DNA of 6,513 nucleotides from CAJXSD01 sp964633145 (GTDB taxonomy: Bacteria; Pseudomonadota; Alphaproteobacteria; Rhodobacterales; Rhodobacteraceae). Numbering within the stretch: the stretch's first letter is position 1; each line of letters opens with the position of its first letter. Shown in pieces: positions 1 through 6,247 of this stretch. Position numbers and translations under genes: made by a program. The notes beneath the pieces are model-generated. The model saw nothing but the letters and a program-made list of their open reading frames with translations, ran no database searches and was not told where the DNA came from. Location of the stretch: positions 1 through 6,513 of the forward strand of contig CAZWFE010000074.1 in the NCBI GenBank assembly GCA_964633145.1, written 5' to 3'.

Positions 1-80
1 GCGTTTTTCTTGGTCACGTAGAAGTGGCCAGTGCCCGCGGTCGAGTTCAGGCGGATTTTAATCGTGGTTGGCTTCGCCAT
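1..80 (-). CDS. rpmG: 50S ribosomal protein L33, N-terminal part (cut by window edge)
   Basis: Structural protein of the large ribosomal subunit. The minus strand reads [20 protein letters not shown] followed by YVTKKN, the typical N-terminus of bacterial L33 in alphaproteobacteria. Only 26 complete codons are visible; the family is about 55 residues long, so roughly half is missing beyond base 1. The ATG at 80-78 is preceded by a good Shine-Dalgarno AGGAG about 6 bases upstream. It lies downstream of rnpB on the same strand, with a 113-base gap that carries a possible promoter and a GC hairpin. The N-terminal residues match the family closely and I see no serious alternative. Confidence 0.95.
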
Positions 81-95
81 TTTACATCTCCTGCG

Positions 96-116
96 GCGGG
101 CGTATGGGTTGCCCGC
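96..116 (-). promoter_or_regulatory. GC-rich hairpin in the rpmG leader
   Basis: Perfect 6-bp inverted repeat GCGGGC / GCCCGC around a 9-base loop, just upstream of the rpmG Shine-Dalgarno. It has no following T-run, so it is not an intrinsic terminator. It could be a leader structure affecting L33 translation or mRNA stability. The hairpin is seen directly; any function is inference. Confidence 0.4.
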
Positions 117-136
117 GAATTCCTATGAGCCATGCC

Positions 137-163
137 TTTTAACGGAGATGGCGTCCGAGTCAA
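137..163 (-). promoter_or_regulatory. Possible rpmG promoter
   Basis: On the minus strand a good -35 hexamer TTGACT (163-158) is followed, after a short 15-base spacer, by TTAAAA (142-137) as a weak -10. It lies between rnpB and rpmG, where a separate rpmG promoter would be expected. The -35 is convincing; the -10 and the spacing are not ideal. Confidence 0.4.
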
Positions 164-185
164 CAGGCATTCGGTTATTTTGGAC

Positions 186-204
186 AAAAATATGCGCGGT
201 GGGC
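186..204 (-). terminator. Possible rnpB transcription end
   Basis: The 3' strand of the GC-rich RNase P P1 helix (204-194) is followed within a few bases by ATATTTTTG on the minus strand (five T at 190-186). A strong helix followed by a U-tract resembles an intrinsic terminator built from P1 itself, or marks the 3' trailer that is trimmed. No separate, stronger hairpin is visible before rpmG, so some readthrough is possible. Confidence 0.35.
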
Positions 205-584
205 CTATAAGCCGGATTCTGTCCAGGGGTTGTCCCCTTGGATGACCATTCATCTAAGTCAGCAATCGCTTGCAGACCTCTAGCTGCCAACCCGAACCTT
301 TCGACCAAAGCAATCGTGCAGAGATATCGGTTACCCGATCAAACCTGCGCAAGGTTCCTATTTGGCATTGCTCCTGGTGGGGCTTGCCATGCGGTATCTG
401 TTGCCAGATCCCCGGTGGGCTCTTACTCCACCGTTTCACCCTTACCTGCGTGGACCGCAGGCGGTTTCATTTCTGTGGCGCTTTCCGTCGGGTTGCCCCG
501 CCCAGGCGTTACCTGGCACCGTAGCTTTGTGGAGTCCGGACTTTCCTCGGGGTAATCCCCGCGGTCATCCAGCCCACCGCGCGC
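194..584 (-). ncRNA. rnpB: RNase P RNA, bacterial type A
   Basis: Catalytic RNA of RNase P, which removes the 5' leader of precursor tRNAs together with the RnpA protein. Read on the minus strand, it shows the conserved block GAGGAAAGTCCGGACTCC (548-531), a central GGTGAAACGGTGGAGTAAGA stretch leading into AGCCCACCGG, the GCAAGCCCCACCAGGAGCAA segment followed by TGCCAAATAGG, and the 3' block ACAGAATCCGGCTTAT (222-207). The ends are set by a perfect 11-bp P1 helix: 5' strand at 582-572 and 3' strand at 204-194. The length of about 390 bases fits the family. A 17-bp-spaced promoter lies directly upstream, overlapping the amidase stop codon. The exact termini are inferred to within a few bases. 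Open reading frames across this interval are accidental. Confidence 0.97.
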
Positions 585-588
585 TGTC

Positions 589-617
589 GCAGTACGGGGA
601 ACTGCGCACGCCGTCAA
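589..617 (-). promoter_or_regulatory. rnpB promoter
   Basis: The minus strand has TTGACG (617-612), a 17-base spacer, then TACTGC (594-589); the predicted transcript start about 6 bases on falls at the 5' strand of the rnpB P1 helix. The -35 hexamer contains the amidase stop codon TGA (616-614). The position relative to the mature RNA end and the ideal spacing support this. The -10 is a poor match (TACTGC against TATAAT), though a strong -35 may compensate. Confidence 0.65.
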
Positions 618-1285
618 CCATTGATTTGTTTGGCCAGATCATGGACGAGAGTACAGTCGACTGCATCAAGCGGCCCAGTGCGCATCGGGGCAAAGTGCAA
701 TCGCACAGCGGCCAGCACCGCATCAAGCCCAGCTGCGTGATCATAGCCGATCCTAGCTGCGTTTTCCATGAATTGGTTTTCGTTCAGTGACGCAATGGGC
801 GCAGCTGCACGAGGCCAAAGGCCAAAGCCCGCCCACCACAGCCCGCGCCAATCAAATCGTCGTCCAGGATCCGTTTTACGCCCCATTGCCACATCCGAAT
901 GCCCCCAGACCTGACGAGGATCAATATCGTATTGGGCACAAAGATTGGCGAGCACGCTCTGCAAGGCCTCCATTTGCGCAAAGGGATAGGGATGCACACC
1001 TTGATTGCACAGCTCAATCCCAATTGACACAGAATTAATATCATGTTCGCCCGCCCAAAATGATTGGCCTGCATGCCAGGCGCGCATATCGGGGTGGACC
1101 ATTTCAAACACTTGGCCAGATTGATCGATCAAGTAATGCGCCGAGACCTGAAATTCGGATGTGCATAATCGTTCCAAGGCCGCTGCGGCACTATCCATAG
1201 CGGTATAGTGCAACACAACCATATGCGGCCTGCCAGCGCCCCGCCGTTCTGTAAAATTTGGCGATGCGTGCGGAATTATTTTCAT
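614..1285 (-). CDS. N-acetylmuramoyl-L-alanine amidase, AmpD/AmiD-like (Amidase_2 fold)
   Basis: Zinc amidase that cleaves the bond between N-acetylmuramic acid and L-alanine in peptidoglycan or its recycled fragments. The 223-residue protein has the family's zinc ligands: H26 in VVLHYTAM, H129 in VWGHSDVAMGRKTDPG, and D139. E91 (GIELCN) and K137 match the catalytic Glu and Lys of the AmiD branch. Residues 1-146 form the amidase domain. Residues about 160-220 (ENAARIGYD...AAVRLHFAP...CTLVHDLA) resemble a small helical peptidoglycan-binding domain like the one at the C-terminus of E. coli AmiD. No signal peptide or lipobox is visible, so it may be cytosolic like AmpD, despite the AmiD-like layout. 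The start ATG overlaps the upstream lipoprotein stop (ATGA) and has no clear Shine-Dalgarno, suggesting translational coupling. Family is certain; the precise substrate is not. Confidence 0.93.
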   Translation of the reverse strand: MKIIPHASPNFTERRGAGRPHMVVLHYTAMDSAAAALERLCTSEFQVSAHYLIDQSGQVFEMVHPDMRAWHAGQSFWAGEHDINSVSIGIELCNQGVHPYPFAQMEALQSVLANLCAQYDIDPRQVWGHSDVAMGRKTDPGRRFDWRGLWWAGFGLWPRAAAPIASLNENQFMENAARIGYDHAAGLDAVLAAVRLHFAPMRTGPLDAVDCTLVHDLAKQING

Positions 1286-1932
1286 TCAGATCTGGGCTGT
1301 GACGACTGAATCGCGCGCCGAAATGGCCGCGGATCCCAGTAGCAGGCATATCCGTCCCCATCAGGATCCAGACCACGCCCGTCTTTTTCTGGACCACCCG
1401 CCGCCAAAAACGCCTCTTGTGCAGCTGCATCCGAGGTGAATTTTGCGCAGTTGCGATCAAAGCGTGCTTGGGTCGCGAAAATGCCGCGTTTATAAAGTGG
1501 CTCGCCCAAGGGATTGTTGGTTTGCAACGCATATGCAACGATATTGGGGATTTGCGACCCTGGCCTGCGCGGCACAGCAGTCGGTTCAATCACCGTATAC
1601 AGGGCACGATTGCGTTCCAAGCGCTCTGCATCGCTTTCGATCGTTTGGCGATCAGAAACCGCATCAAAGCTTTGCTCGTCAGACAGGCCCGGGTTGTTAA
1701 AGGTTGCCGATCCTACCGCAGGAGCGGCAGCAATTGTTGGCGTTGCGGTTTGTTCCTGGCTGATCACTGGCCCCATATCCAACGGCTGTTCAGACACCTG
1801 TTGTGGGGCAGGCAAACCCTGCAATTGCGCATCACGCAAGCGATCATCCATTTGTGACGTATAGCTATCATTGGGCGCCTGTGTACAGCCCACCAATGCC
1901 ACAAATGCCAATCCAATTACCCGTTTTTGCAT
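1282..1932 (-). CDS. Lipoprotein with C-terminal Excalibur-type calcium-binding domain
   Basis: Predicted 216-residue envelope lipoprotein of unknown exact role. The N-terminus MQKRVIGLAFVALVGC is a short signal peptide ending in a lipobox (LVGC, acylated C16); residue +2 is Thr, which would favour the outer membrane in E. coli-like sorting. A Gln/Pro/Ala-rich low-complexity linker (about 17-80) is followed by a more ordered stretch (about 83-150, including PNIVAYALQTNNPLG). The Excalibur-like module (about 158-200) has NCAKF, AQEAFLAAGG and the DPDGDGYAC motif, with C162 and C197 as the likely conserved cysteine pair and D189, D191, D193 as calcium ligands. I start at the ATG at 1932-1930 because AAGGGGGTAAGGG precedes it; an ATG 18 bases further upstream lacks a ribosome-binding site and spoils the signal peptide. 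It follows gatA by 30 bases and overlaps the amidase by 4 (ATGA), implying a cell-wall-related function. Confidence 0.88.
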   Translation of the reverse strand: MQKRVIGLAFVALVGCTQAPNDSYTSQMDDRLRDAQLQGLPAPQQVSEQPLDMGPVISQEQTATPTIAAAPAVGSATFNNPGLSDEQSFDAVSDRQTIESDAERLERNRALYTVIEPTAVPRRPGSQIPNIVAYALQTNNPLGEPLYKRGIFATQARFDRNCAKFTSDAAAQEAFLAAGGPEKDGRGLDPDGDGYACYWDPRPFRRAIQSSQPRSE

Positions 1933-1933
1933 A

Positions 1934-1946
1934 CCCTTACCCCCTT
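1934..1946 (-). promoter_or_regulatory. Shine-Dalgarno deciding the lipoprotein start
   Basis: The minus strand reads AAGGGGGTAAGGG directly before the ATG at 1932-1930. This purine-rich stretch lies between two in-frame ATGs (1950 and 1932) and can serve only the downstream one. Confidence 0.6.
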
Positions 1947-1962
1947 GCATCGTTGAAAAGGT

Positions 1963-3444
1963 TTACCACCACTTTTGCGGCTTGGCTACAAATCCTGCGG
2001 CCTGTTCCAACGCATAGGCGGTATTTAGCAAATCACCCTCTTCCCATGGGCGACCGATCAATTGCAATCCCAGCGGCAAACCGGCGCTGTCCAGACCAGC
2101 TGGCACAGATATGCCTGGCAACCCTGCCAAATTCACCGTGACCGTAAACACATCGTTTAGATACATTTGCACCGGATCAGCATCGGTCATTTCCCCCAGG
2201 CCAAAGGCCGCTGATGGGGTCGCAGGTGTCAAAATCGCATCGACACCATTGGCAAAGACATCTTCGAAATCTTTCTTGATCAATGTACGCACACGACGCG
2301 CACGGTTGTAATAGGCATCGTAAAACCCAGCCGACAACACATAGGTACCGATCATGATACGGCGCTGAACCTCTGGACCGAATCCTTCGGCGCGGGTTTT
2401 TTCGTACATTTCGGTAATGCCATCACCTGCAGCCAATGACGCACGATGACCAAACCGTACACCATCATAACGCGCCAAATTCGACGATGCCTCGGCAGGC
2501 GCAATCACATAATAGGCAGGCAAGGCGTATTTTGTATGCGGCAGGCTGATATCGACAATTTCGGCCCCTGCATCGCGCAGCATATCTGCCCCTTGGGACC
2601 ACAGCGCTTCAATCTCGGCCGGCATTGCGTCCATACGGTATTCTTTGGGTATACCAATTTTCTTGCCGCGAATATCGCCGGTCAACATCGCCTCAAAATT
2701 CGGGACCGGCAAATCCGCACTGGTGCTGTCTTTGGGATCATGTCCACACATCGTCTCTAACATGATGGCAGAATCGCGCACTGTTTTGGTCATAGGACCT
2801 GCCTGATCCAACGACGATGCAAAGGCGACAACACCCCAACGCGAACACCGGCCATAGGTGGGCTTGATCCCCACAATGCCGGTAAACGCGGCGGGCTGAC
2901 GAATGGATCCACCGGTATCTGTGCCGGTCGCGGCCAAACATAAATCTGCCGCAACAGCCGATGCCGATCCCCCCGACGATCCACCCGGTGTTAACGCGCG
3001 ATCATCCACTTTCCATGGGTTTACCGCATTGCCATAAACCGATGTCTCATTCGAACTGCCCATGGCGAATTCGTCCATATTCAGCTTGCCCAACATGATG
3101 GTGCCCGCATCCAACAGCTTTTGGCTCACCGTGCTTTCATATTCGGGCTTGAACCCCTGCAAAATGCGGCTGGCCGCTTGGCTGTCCACACCCTTTGTAC
3201 AAAACAGATCTTTGATCCCCAAAGGAATACCACACATATCGGGCGCATCCCCTGCCGCCAACCGGTCATCGGCAGCCTGCGCCTGTGTCATCGCCAAATC
3301 ATGCGTCTTATGCACAAAGGCGCCCAAAGCATCCGCACCGTCGATCGCCGACAAACAGCTTTGCGTCAGCTCTTGCGCTGTAATCTCTTTGGCGCGCAAA
3401 TGATCGCGGGCCTCAGCAATTGTCAATTTATTCAAATCGCTCAT
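1963..3444 (-). CDS. gatA: Asp/Glu-tRNA(Asn/Gln) amidotransferase subunit A
   Basis: Glutaminase subunit of the GatCAB amidotransferase: it releases ammonia from glutamine, which is channelled to GatB to convert Glu-tRNA(Gln) (and often Asp-tRNA(Asn)) to the correctly charged form. The 493-residue length is normal for the family. The amidase signature is complete: K78 in PLGIKDLF, cis-Ser S156 in TPGGSSGGSAS and nucleophile S180 in GTDTGGSIRQP, giving the Ser-cisSer-Lys triad. The start ATG (3444-3442) shares one base with the gatC stop (TAATG), so translation is probably coupled; an AAGG lies about 10 bases upstream. The C-terminus PQKWW precedes the lipoprotein gene by 30 bases on the same strand. 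No damage is seen. gatB is not in this window. Confidence 0.98.
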   Translation of the reverse strand: MSDLNKLTIAEARDHLRAKEITAQELTQSCLSAIDGADALGAFVHKTHDLAMTQAQAADDRLAAGDAPDMCGIPLGIKDLFCTKGVDSQAASRILQGFKPEYESTVSQKLLDAGTIMLGKLNMDEFAMGSSNETSVYGNAVNPWKVDDRALTPGGSSGGSASAVAADLCLAATGTDTGGSIRQPAAFTGIVGIKPTYGRCSRWGVVAFASSLDQAGPMTKTVRDSAIMLETMCGHDPKDSTSADLPVPNFEAMLTGDIRGKKIGIPKEYRMDAMPAEIEALWSQGADMLRDAGAEIVDISLPHTKYALPAYYVIAPAEASSNLARYDGVRFGHRASLAAGDGITEMYEKTRAEGFGPEVQRRIMIGTYVLSAGFYDAYYNRARRVRTLIKKDFEDVFANGVDAILTPATPSAAFGLGEMTDADPVQMYLNDVFTVTVNLAGLPGISVPAGLDSAGLPLGLQLIGRPWEEGDLLNTAYALEQAAGFVAKPQKWW

Positions 3445-3731
3445 TATTCAACTACCTTCGGCACTGCAAAAAATCCTTCACGCGCATCGGGCGCATTCTT
3501 CAAAACTTTGTCCTGCTGACTGCCATCTGTCACATCATCCACACGCCGCTTTAACCGCTGCGGGGTCACAGATGTCATGGGCTCTACACCCTCAACATCC
3601 ACCTCATTGAGCTGCTCAATAAATCCAAGAATGTTATTAAACTCCTGCGCCAAAGCGGGCAGAGCATCGTCTTCTACGCGGATACGCGCCAATTTCGCAA
3701 CTTTAGCTGCGGTCTCGGTTGTGATCGACAT
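3444..3731 (-). CDS. gatC: Asp/Glu-tRNA(Asn/Gln) amidotransferase subunit C
   Basis: Small scaffold subunit that wraps around the GatA-GatB interface and stabilises the complex. The 95-residue protein has the family features: VAKLARIRVEDD near the N-terminus, FNNILGFIEQLNEVDVEGVE in the middle, then PMTSVTP, and the Rhodobacterales-like end DAREGFFAVPKVVE. I start at the ATG at 3731-3729 (MSITTET), with GGAG 6 bases upstream; in-frame ATGs at 3743 and 3785 would add a basic tail not typical of GatC. It is the first gene of the minus-strand block, with its promoter in the gap shared with the divergent ridA-family gene, and it overlaps gatA by one base. Confidence 0.96.
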   Translation of the reverse strand: MSITTETAAKVAKLARIRVEDDALPALAQEFNNILGFIEQLNEVDVEGVEPMTSVTPQRLKRRVDDVTDGSQQDKVLKNAPDAREGFFAVPKVVE

Positions 3732-3828
3732 GTTTGGCTCCATTTTTTCTGCACCTCGTTTACCCCTGCCCGCGCCGCGCTGCAAGCATTAGCCACCAGA
3801 AACTTGCACCCTTTGCGCCGTTTTGCCC

Positions 3829-3858
3829 ATTTTCGCAGCCTGTCTTTCATTTTTGCAA
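3829..3858 (-). promoter_or_regulatory. Possible gatC promoter
   Basis: On the minus strand TTGCAA (3858-3853) and GAAAAT (3834-3829) are separated by 18 bases. The matches to consensus are partial. The TTGCAA lies inside the 14-bp palindrome at 3849-3862, so a protein bound there could control it. Another promoter in this 270-base gap is possible. Confidence 0.3.
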
Positions 3859-3862
3859 AAAT
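3849..3862. repeat. 14-bp perfect palindrome in the gatC-ridA gap
   Basis: ATTTTTGCAAAAAT is identical to its own reverse complement and does not extend further. It sits in the divergent promoter region, about 120 bases from the gatC start and 140 bases from the ridA start. It could be an operator for a dimeric regulator or a copy of a short dispersed intergenic repeat. The palindrome is seen; its role is inference. Confidence 0.5.
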
Positions 3863-3940
3863 ACTCACACCGCAACACCTGCCACACACGCACCATTCGG
3901 TGTCGATTTGCAAACCTCTCAGTTGTGCCTTGGCATGCAA

Positions 3941-3970
3941 TTGATATATACACAGTGTTATTATTATTTT
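3941..3970 (+). promoter_or_regulatory. Possible ridA-family gene promoter
   Basis: AT-rich stretch 33 to 62 bases before the ridA-family start: TTGATA (3941-3946) could be a -35, with TATTTT (3965-3970, 18-base spacer) or TATTAT (3962-3967, 15-base spacer) as -10. The base composition stands out from the surroundings, but the hexamers are ambiguous. Confidence 0.3.
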
Positions 3971-4002
3971 GCGAAACGTCACCCCAATATCAGGAAACCG
4001 TA

Positions 4003-4353
4003 ATGTCACAAATAACACGATTAGAAACAGGCCCTCGTATGTCTCAAGCAGTCATCCACGGCGACACCATCTACCTTGCTGGCCAAGTGGGCACACCAGG
4101 CGACAGCGTCACAGATCAGACCAAAACCATTTTGGCCAATGTGGACCGGCTGTTGGCAGACTGCGGTTCAGACAAAACACAAATTCTATCCGCACAAATA
4201 TGGCTGGCCAGCATGGATGATTTTGGCGAAATGAATGCGGTTTGGGATGCTTGGGTACCACAGGGTCAAACCCCAGCTCGCGCAACAGGGGAATCTGCGC
4301 TGGCCACCGAACACCACAAAGTCGAAGTGATCATCGTCGCAGCCAAAGCCTAA
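4003..4353 (+). CDS. RidA/YjgF/UK114-family protein
   Basis: Member of the Rid family; the founding RidA hydrolyses reactive enamine/imine intermediates from PLP enzymes such as threonine dehydratase, and works as a cytosolic trimer. The 116-residue length is close to the usual 115-130. Family landmarks are IYLAGQVG (23-30), IWLASMDDF (66-74), WDAWVP (81-86) and PARATGE (91-97). R93 aligns with the essential Arg105 of E. coli RidA and E108 with Glu120 (15 residues apart in both). Tyr17 of E. coli is replaced by Arg (GPRM), and Cys107 by Thr95, so it probably belongs to a Rid subgroup other than archetypal RidA, with a possibly different substrate. The start ATG at 4003 has AGGA 8 bases upstream; an in-frame extension further upstream is not family-like. 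It ends 9 bases from the convergent nitroreductase. Confidence 0.9.
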   Translation: MSQITRLETGPRMSQAVIHGDTIYLAGQVGTPGDSVTDQTKTILANVDRLLADCGSDKTQILSAQIWLASMDDFGEMNAVWDAWVPQGQTPARATGESALATEHHKVEVIIVAAKA

Positions 4354-4362
4354 GGCGACAAG

Positions 4363-5046
4363 CTACGACCCATCAACATCTATCAGGACCTCGGACAACG
4401 GCGCACGTTGCGTGCGAAAACCATTTGCCGGATGATCAGGGTCCTGATACCCGAACGAAATCGCACATAACACATCGCGATCTTGGGGCAATCCAATCAC
4501 GCAACGCACCTCATCCGACATCTCAGCAACCGCGGCCTGCGGAATACTGCTGACCCCATGCGCCTGTGCCGCCAGCGTAAAGGCGCTGACAAAGGCGCCG
4601 CAATCCACGGCCCCATAGGTGCCCAATTCTTTGGGTGTTGAAATAATCGCCACATGGGGTGCGCCGAAAAACCGGTAATTTTCCATCATCTGCGCAACAC
4701 TGCCTGCGCGGTCGCCTTTGGTGACACCCACGGCATCATACAACTGCCACCCGCAGACCGAGCGACGTTGTTTATAAACGCCACTGTAGCGGTCGGGAAA
4801 TGCGATATCGGGCTGGCCTGCGCGTGTTTGGGCCGCGCGCACCAATTTGTCCGATAACTGATCGCGCGCCTGTGCCGATAACAAATGCACCATCCAAGGT
4901 TGCGAATTACACCAACTGGGGACCTGTTGTGCCATACGAACGATTGCTTCGATCGTTTCGCGGTCGATCGGCTTGGGCAAATATCCACGACACGAAAACC
5001 GCGACTGCAGAATATGATCCAATGTCTGAACTTGGGCAGATGGCAT
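4363..5046 (-). CDS. Nitroreductase-family FMN oxidoreductase
   Basis: Flavoprotein of the nitroreductase superfamily, normally a cytosolic dimer using FMN and NAD(P)H; the natural substrate cannot be read from sequence. The 227-residue protein shows the FMN-binding signatures: RFSCR near the N-terminus (R16, S18, R20), VPSWCNSQPW (42-51), AAQAHGVSSIPQ (159-170), and the C-terminal SFGYQDPDHPANGFRTQR (197-214, with R211 and R214). C46 replaces the more usual Gly in the PSxxN motif region. The ATG at 5046-5044 has AAGGA 6 bases upstream. It begins 24 bases after the racemase stop on the same strand, so the two are likely one transcript. Its 3' end faces the ridA-family gene with only 9 bases between. 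Confidence 0.93.
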   Translation of the reverse strand: MPSAQVQTLDHILQSRFSCRGYLPKPIDRETIEAIVRMAQQVPSWCNSQPWMVHLLSAQARDQLSDKLVRAAQTRAGQPDIAFPDRYSGVYKQRRSVCGWQLYDAVGVTKGDRAGSVAQMMENYRFFGAPHVAIISTPKELGTYGAVDCGAFVSAFTLAAQAHGVSSIPQAAVAEMSDEVRCVIGLPQDRDVLCAISFGYQDPDHPANGFRTQRAPLSEVLIDVDGS

Positions 5047-5070
5047 AATGTGTCCTTTAGGTTTGTTTGG

Positions 5071-6177
5071 CTAAGTTTGCTTGACGTCGGCACGACCAGA
5101 GGAAAGTCGCGCCAATATCTGTACGCGATCCCCATCCCGTTGCGGGATCTCGGCCGGTGCAGGGTTGAAATTTGAAAACCGCGGCGCAGGGGCCGGCGCA
5201 ATCATGCCTTGATCCTCGTGCCAGAGGCCCCGCGCGGCAATATGGGGGTCGCGCATGGCGTCATGTGGTGCATAGACCGGCGCGACACAAGCATCAGTCC
5301 CATCAAAAATACCAATCCAATGCGCCTGTGACTGCAATGCAAAGCGATCCGCCAAATCCCGCGTCAAATTGGGCCAAACCGCCGGATCAAACTGCTGTGC
5401 ATAGTCCCCGCCAGCATCCAATCCCATCAGACGCAAAAATTCGGCATAAAATTTCGGCTCTAGGCATTGTACAGTGACATAGGCCCCATCACTGCATCGG
5501 TATGTCCCACACCAATGCGGACCATCCAGCAAACTGTTGCCGCGCTGTTGCGACAGGCTGCCGGTGGCCTGCAATGACATCAGCAATCCCATCATATGGG
5601 CCGAACCATCCACAATCGCGGCATCCACAACGGTGCCCTGCCCCGTGCGACGCGCCTGTAGCAATCCAGCCAACAGACCTATCATTAGATACAGCGCACC
5701 GCCCCCGATATCGCCCAGCAATGTGGGCGGCGTAACGGGCGCCTGACCAACACCACTGCCGTACCACAACGCACCAGATCGGGCGATATAGTTCAAATCA
5801 TGCCCCGCCGTTTTGCACAGCGGACCGGTTTGACCCCAGCCTGTCATGCGCCCATAAACAACATGCGGCGCATGGGCGTGGATGACCTCTGGGCATAGGC
5901 CCAGTTTTTCCATGACACCGGGACGGAACCCTTCGATCAGGGCATCAGCTTGACAGACCAGATCAAGGGCGATTTGAACATCATCAGCATTTTTCAAATC
6001 CAATGCGATGGATTTCTTTCCCCGATCCAAGGGCGATTTTGATGCCGCAGCAGGCGAACGGGCATCATCGGCACGATGGATCACGATCACTTCGGCACCT
6101 AATTCAGCCAAAAACCCACCAGCAAAGGGCGCAGGGCCCAATGCTTCAAATTCGACGATTGTGATACCTGATAACAT
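5071..6177 (-). CDS. Alpha-methylacyl-CoA racemase (CaiB/BaiF, family III CoA-transferase fold)
   Basis: Predicted to interconvert (2R)- and (2S)-methylacyl-CoA, allowing beta-oxidation of methyl-branched fatty acids or related CoA esters. The 368-residue protein carries the racemase pattern: DRGKKSIALDLK (51-62), IEGFRPGVMEKLGL (81-94), YGRMTGWGQTGPL (108-120), AGHDLNYI (124-131), LLGDIGGGALYL (153-164) and VVDAAIVDG (183-191). H126, D156 and E240 (CLEPKFY) correspond to the catalytic His126, Asp156 and Glu241 of the M. tuberculosis racemase MCR, favouring a racemase over a CoA-transferase. I start at the ATG at 6177-6175 (MLSGITIVEFEALGP), with AGGAGG 4 bases upstream; an in-frame ATG at 6240 lacks such a site and adds a non-family extension. 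It is likely cotranscribed with the nitroreductase and divergent from a TetR-type regulator. Confidence 0.93.
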   Translation of the reverse strand: MLSGITIVEFEALGPAPFAGGFLAELGAEVIVIHRADDARSPAAASKSPLDRGKKSIALDLKNADDVQIALDLVCQADALIEGFRPGVMEKLGLCPEVIHAHAPHVVYGRMTGWGQTGPLCKTAGHDLNYIARSGALWYGSGVGQAPVTPPTLLGDIGGGALYLMIGLLAGLLQARRTGQGTVVDAAIVDGSAHMMGLLMSLQATGSLSQQRGNSLLDGPHWCGTYRCSDGAYVTVQCLEPKFYAEFLRLMGLDAGGDYAQQFDPAVWPNLTRDLADRFALQSQAHWIGIFDGTDACVAPVYAPHDAMRDPHIAARGLWHEDQGMIAPAPAPRFSNFNPAPAEIPQRDGDRVQILARLSSGRADVKQT

Positions 6178-6181
6178 TCGG

Positions 6182-6187
6182 CCTCCT
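6182..6187 (-). promoter_or_regulatory. Shine-Dalgarno deciding the racemase start
   Basis: A full AGGAGG on the minus strand, 4 bases before the ATG at 6177. It supports this start over the in-frame ATG 63 bases upstream. Confidence 0.7.
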
Positions 6188-6247
6188 GTTTTTGAAAGCT
6201 TTGGGCAAAATCGAAAAAATGACAAGCCACATTTCATCAATTACCCC

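Noticed and set aside
238..790. Several open frames on both strands (for example 362-790 plus, 423-617 minus)
   Set aside because: They lie wholly or largely on the RNase P RNA gene or antisense to the amidase; the RNA has all its conserved blocks, and the frames resemble no protein family.
2446..3519. Antisense open frames over gatA and gatC
   Set aside because: gatA and gatC are intact with catalytic residues in place; the opposite-strand frames are by-products of codon bias.
3823..4002. N-terminal extension of the ridA-family frame
   Set aside because: The 60 extra residues do not resemble Rid proteins, and the ATG at 4003 has a Shine-Dalgarno and begins the family homology.
4345..4370. 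Bidirectional terminator between the ridA-family gene and the nitroreductase
   Set aside because: The gap is 9 bases and there is no GC stem followed by T-runs on either strand; only a trivial GCC/GGC pairing is present.
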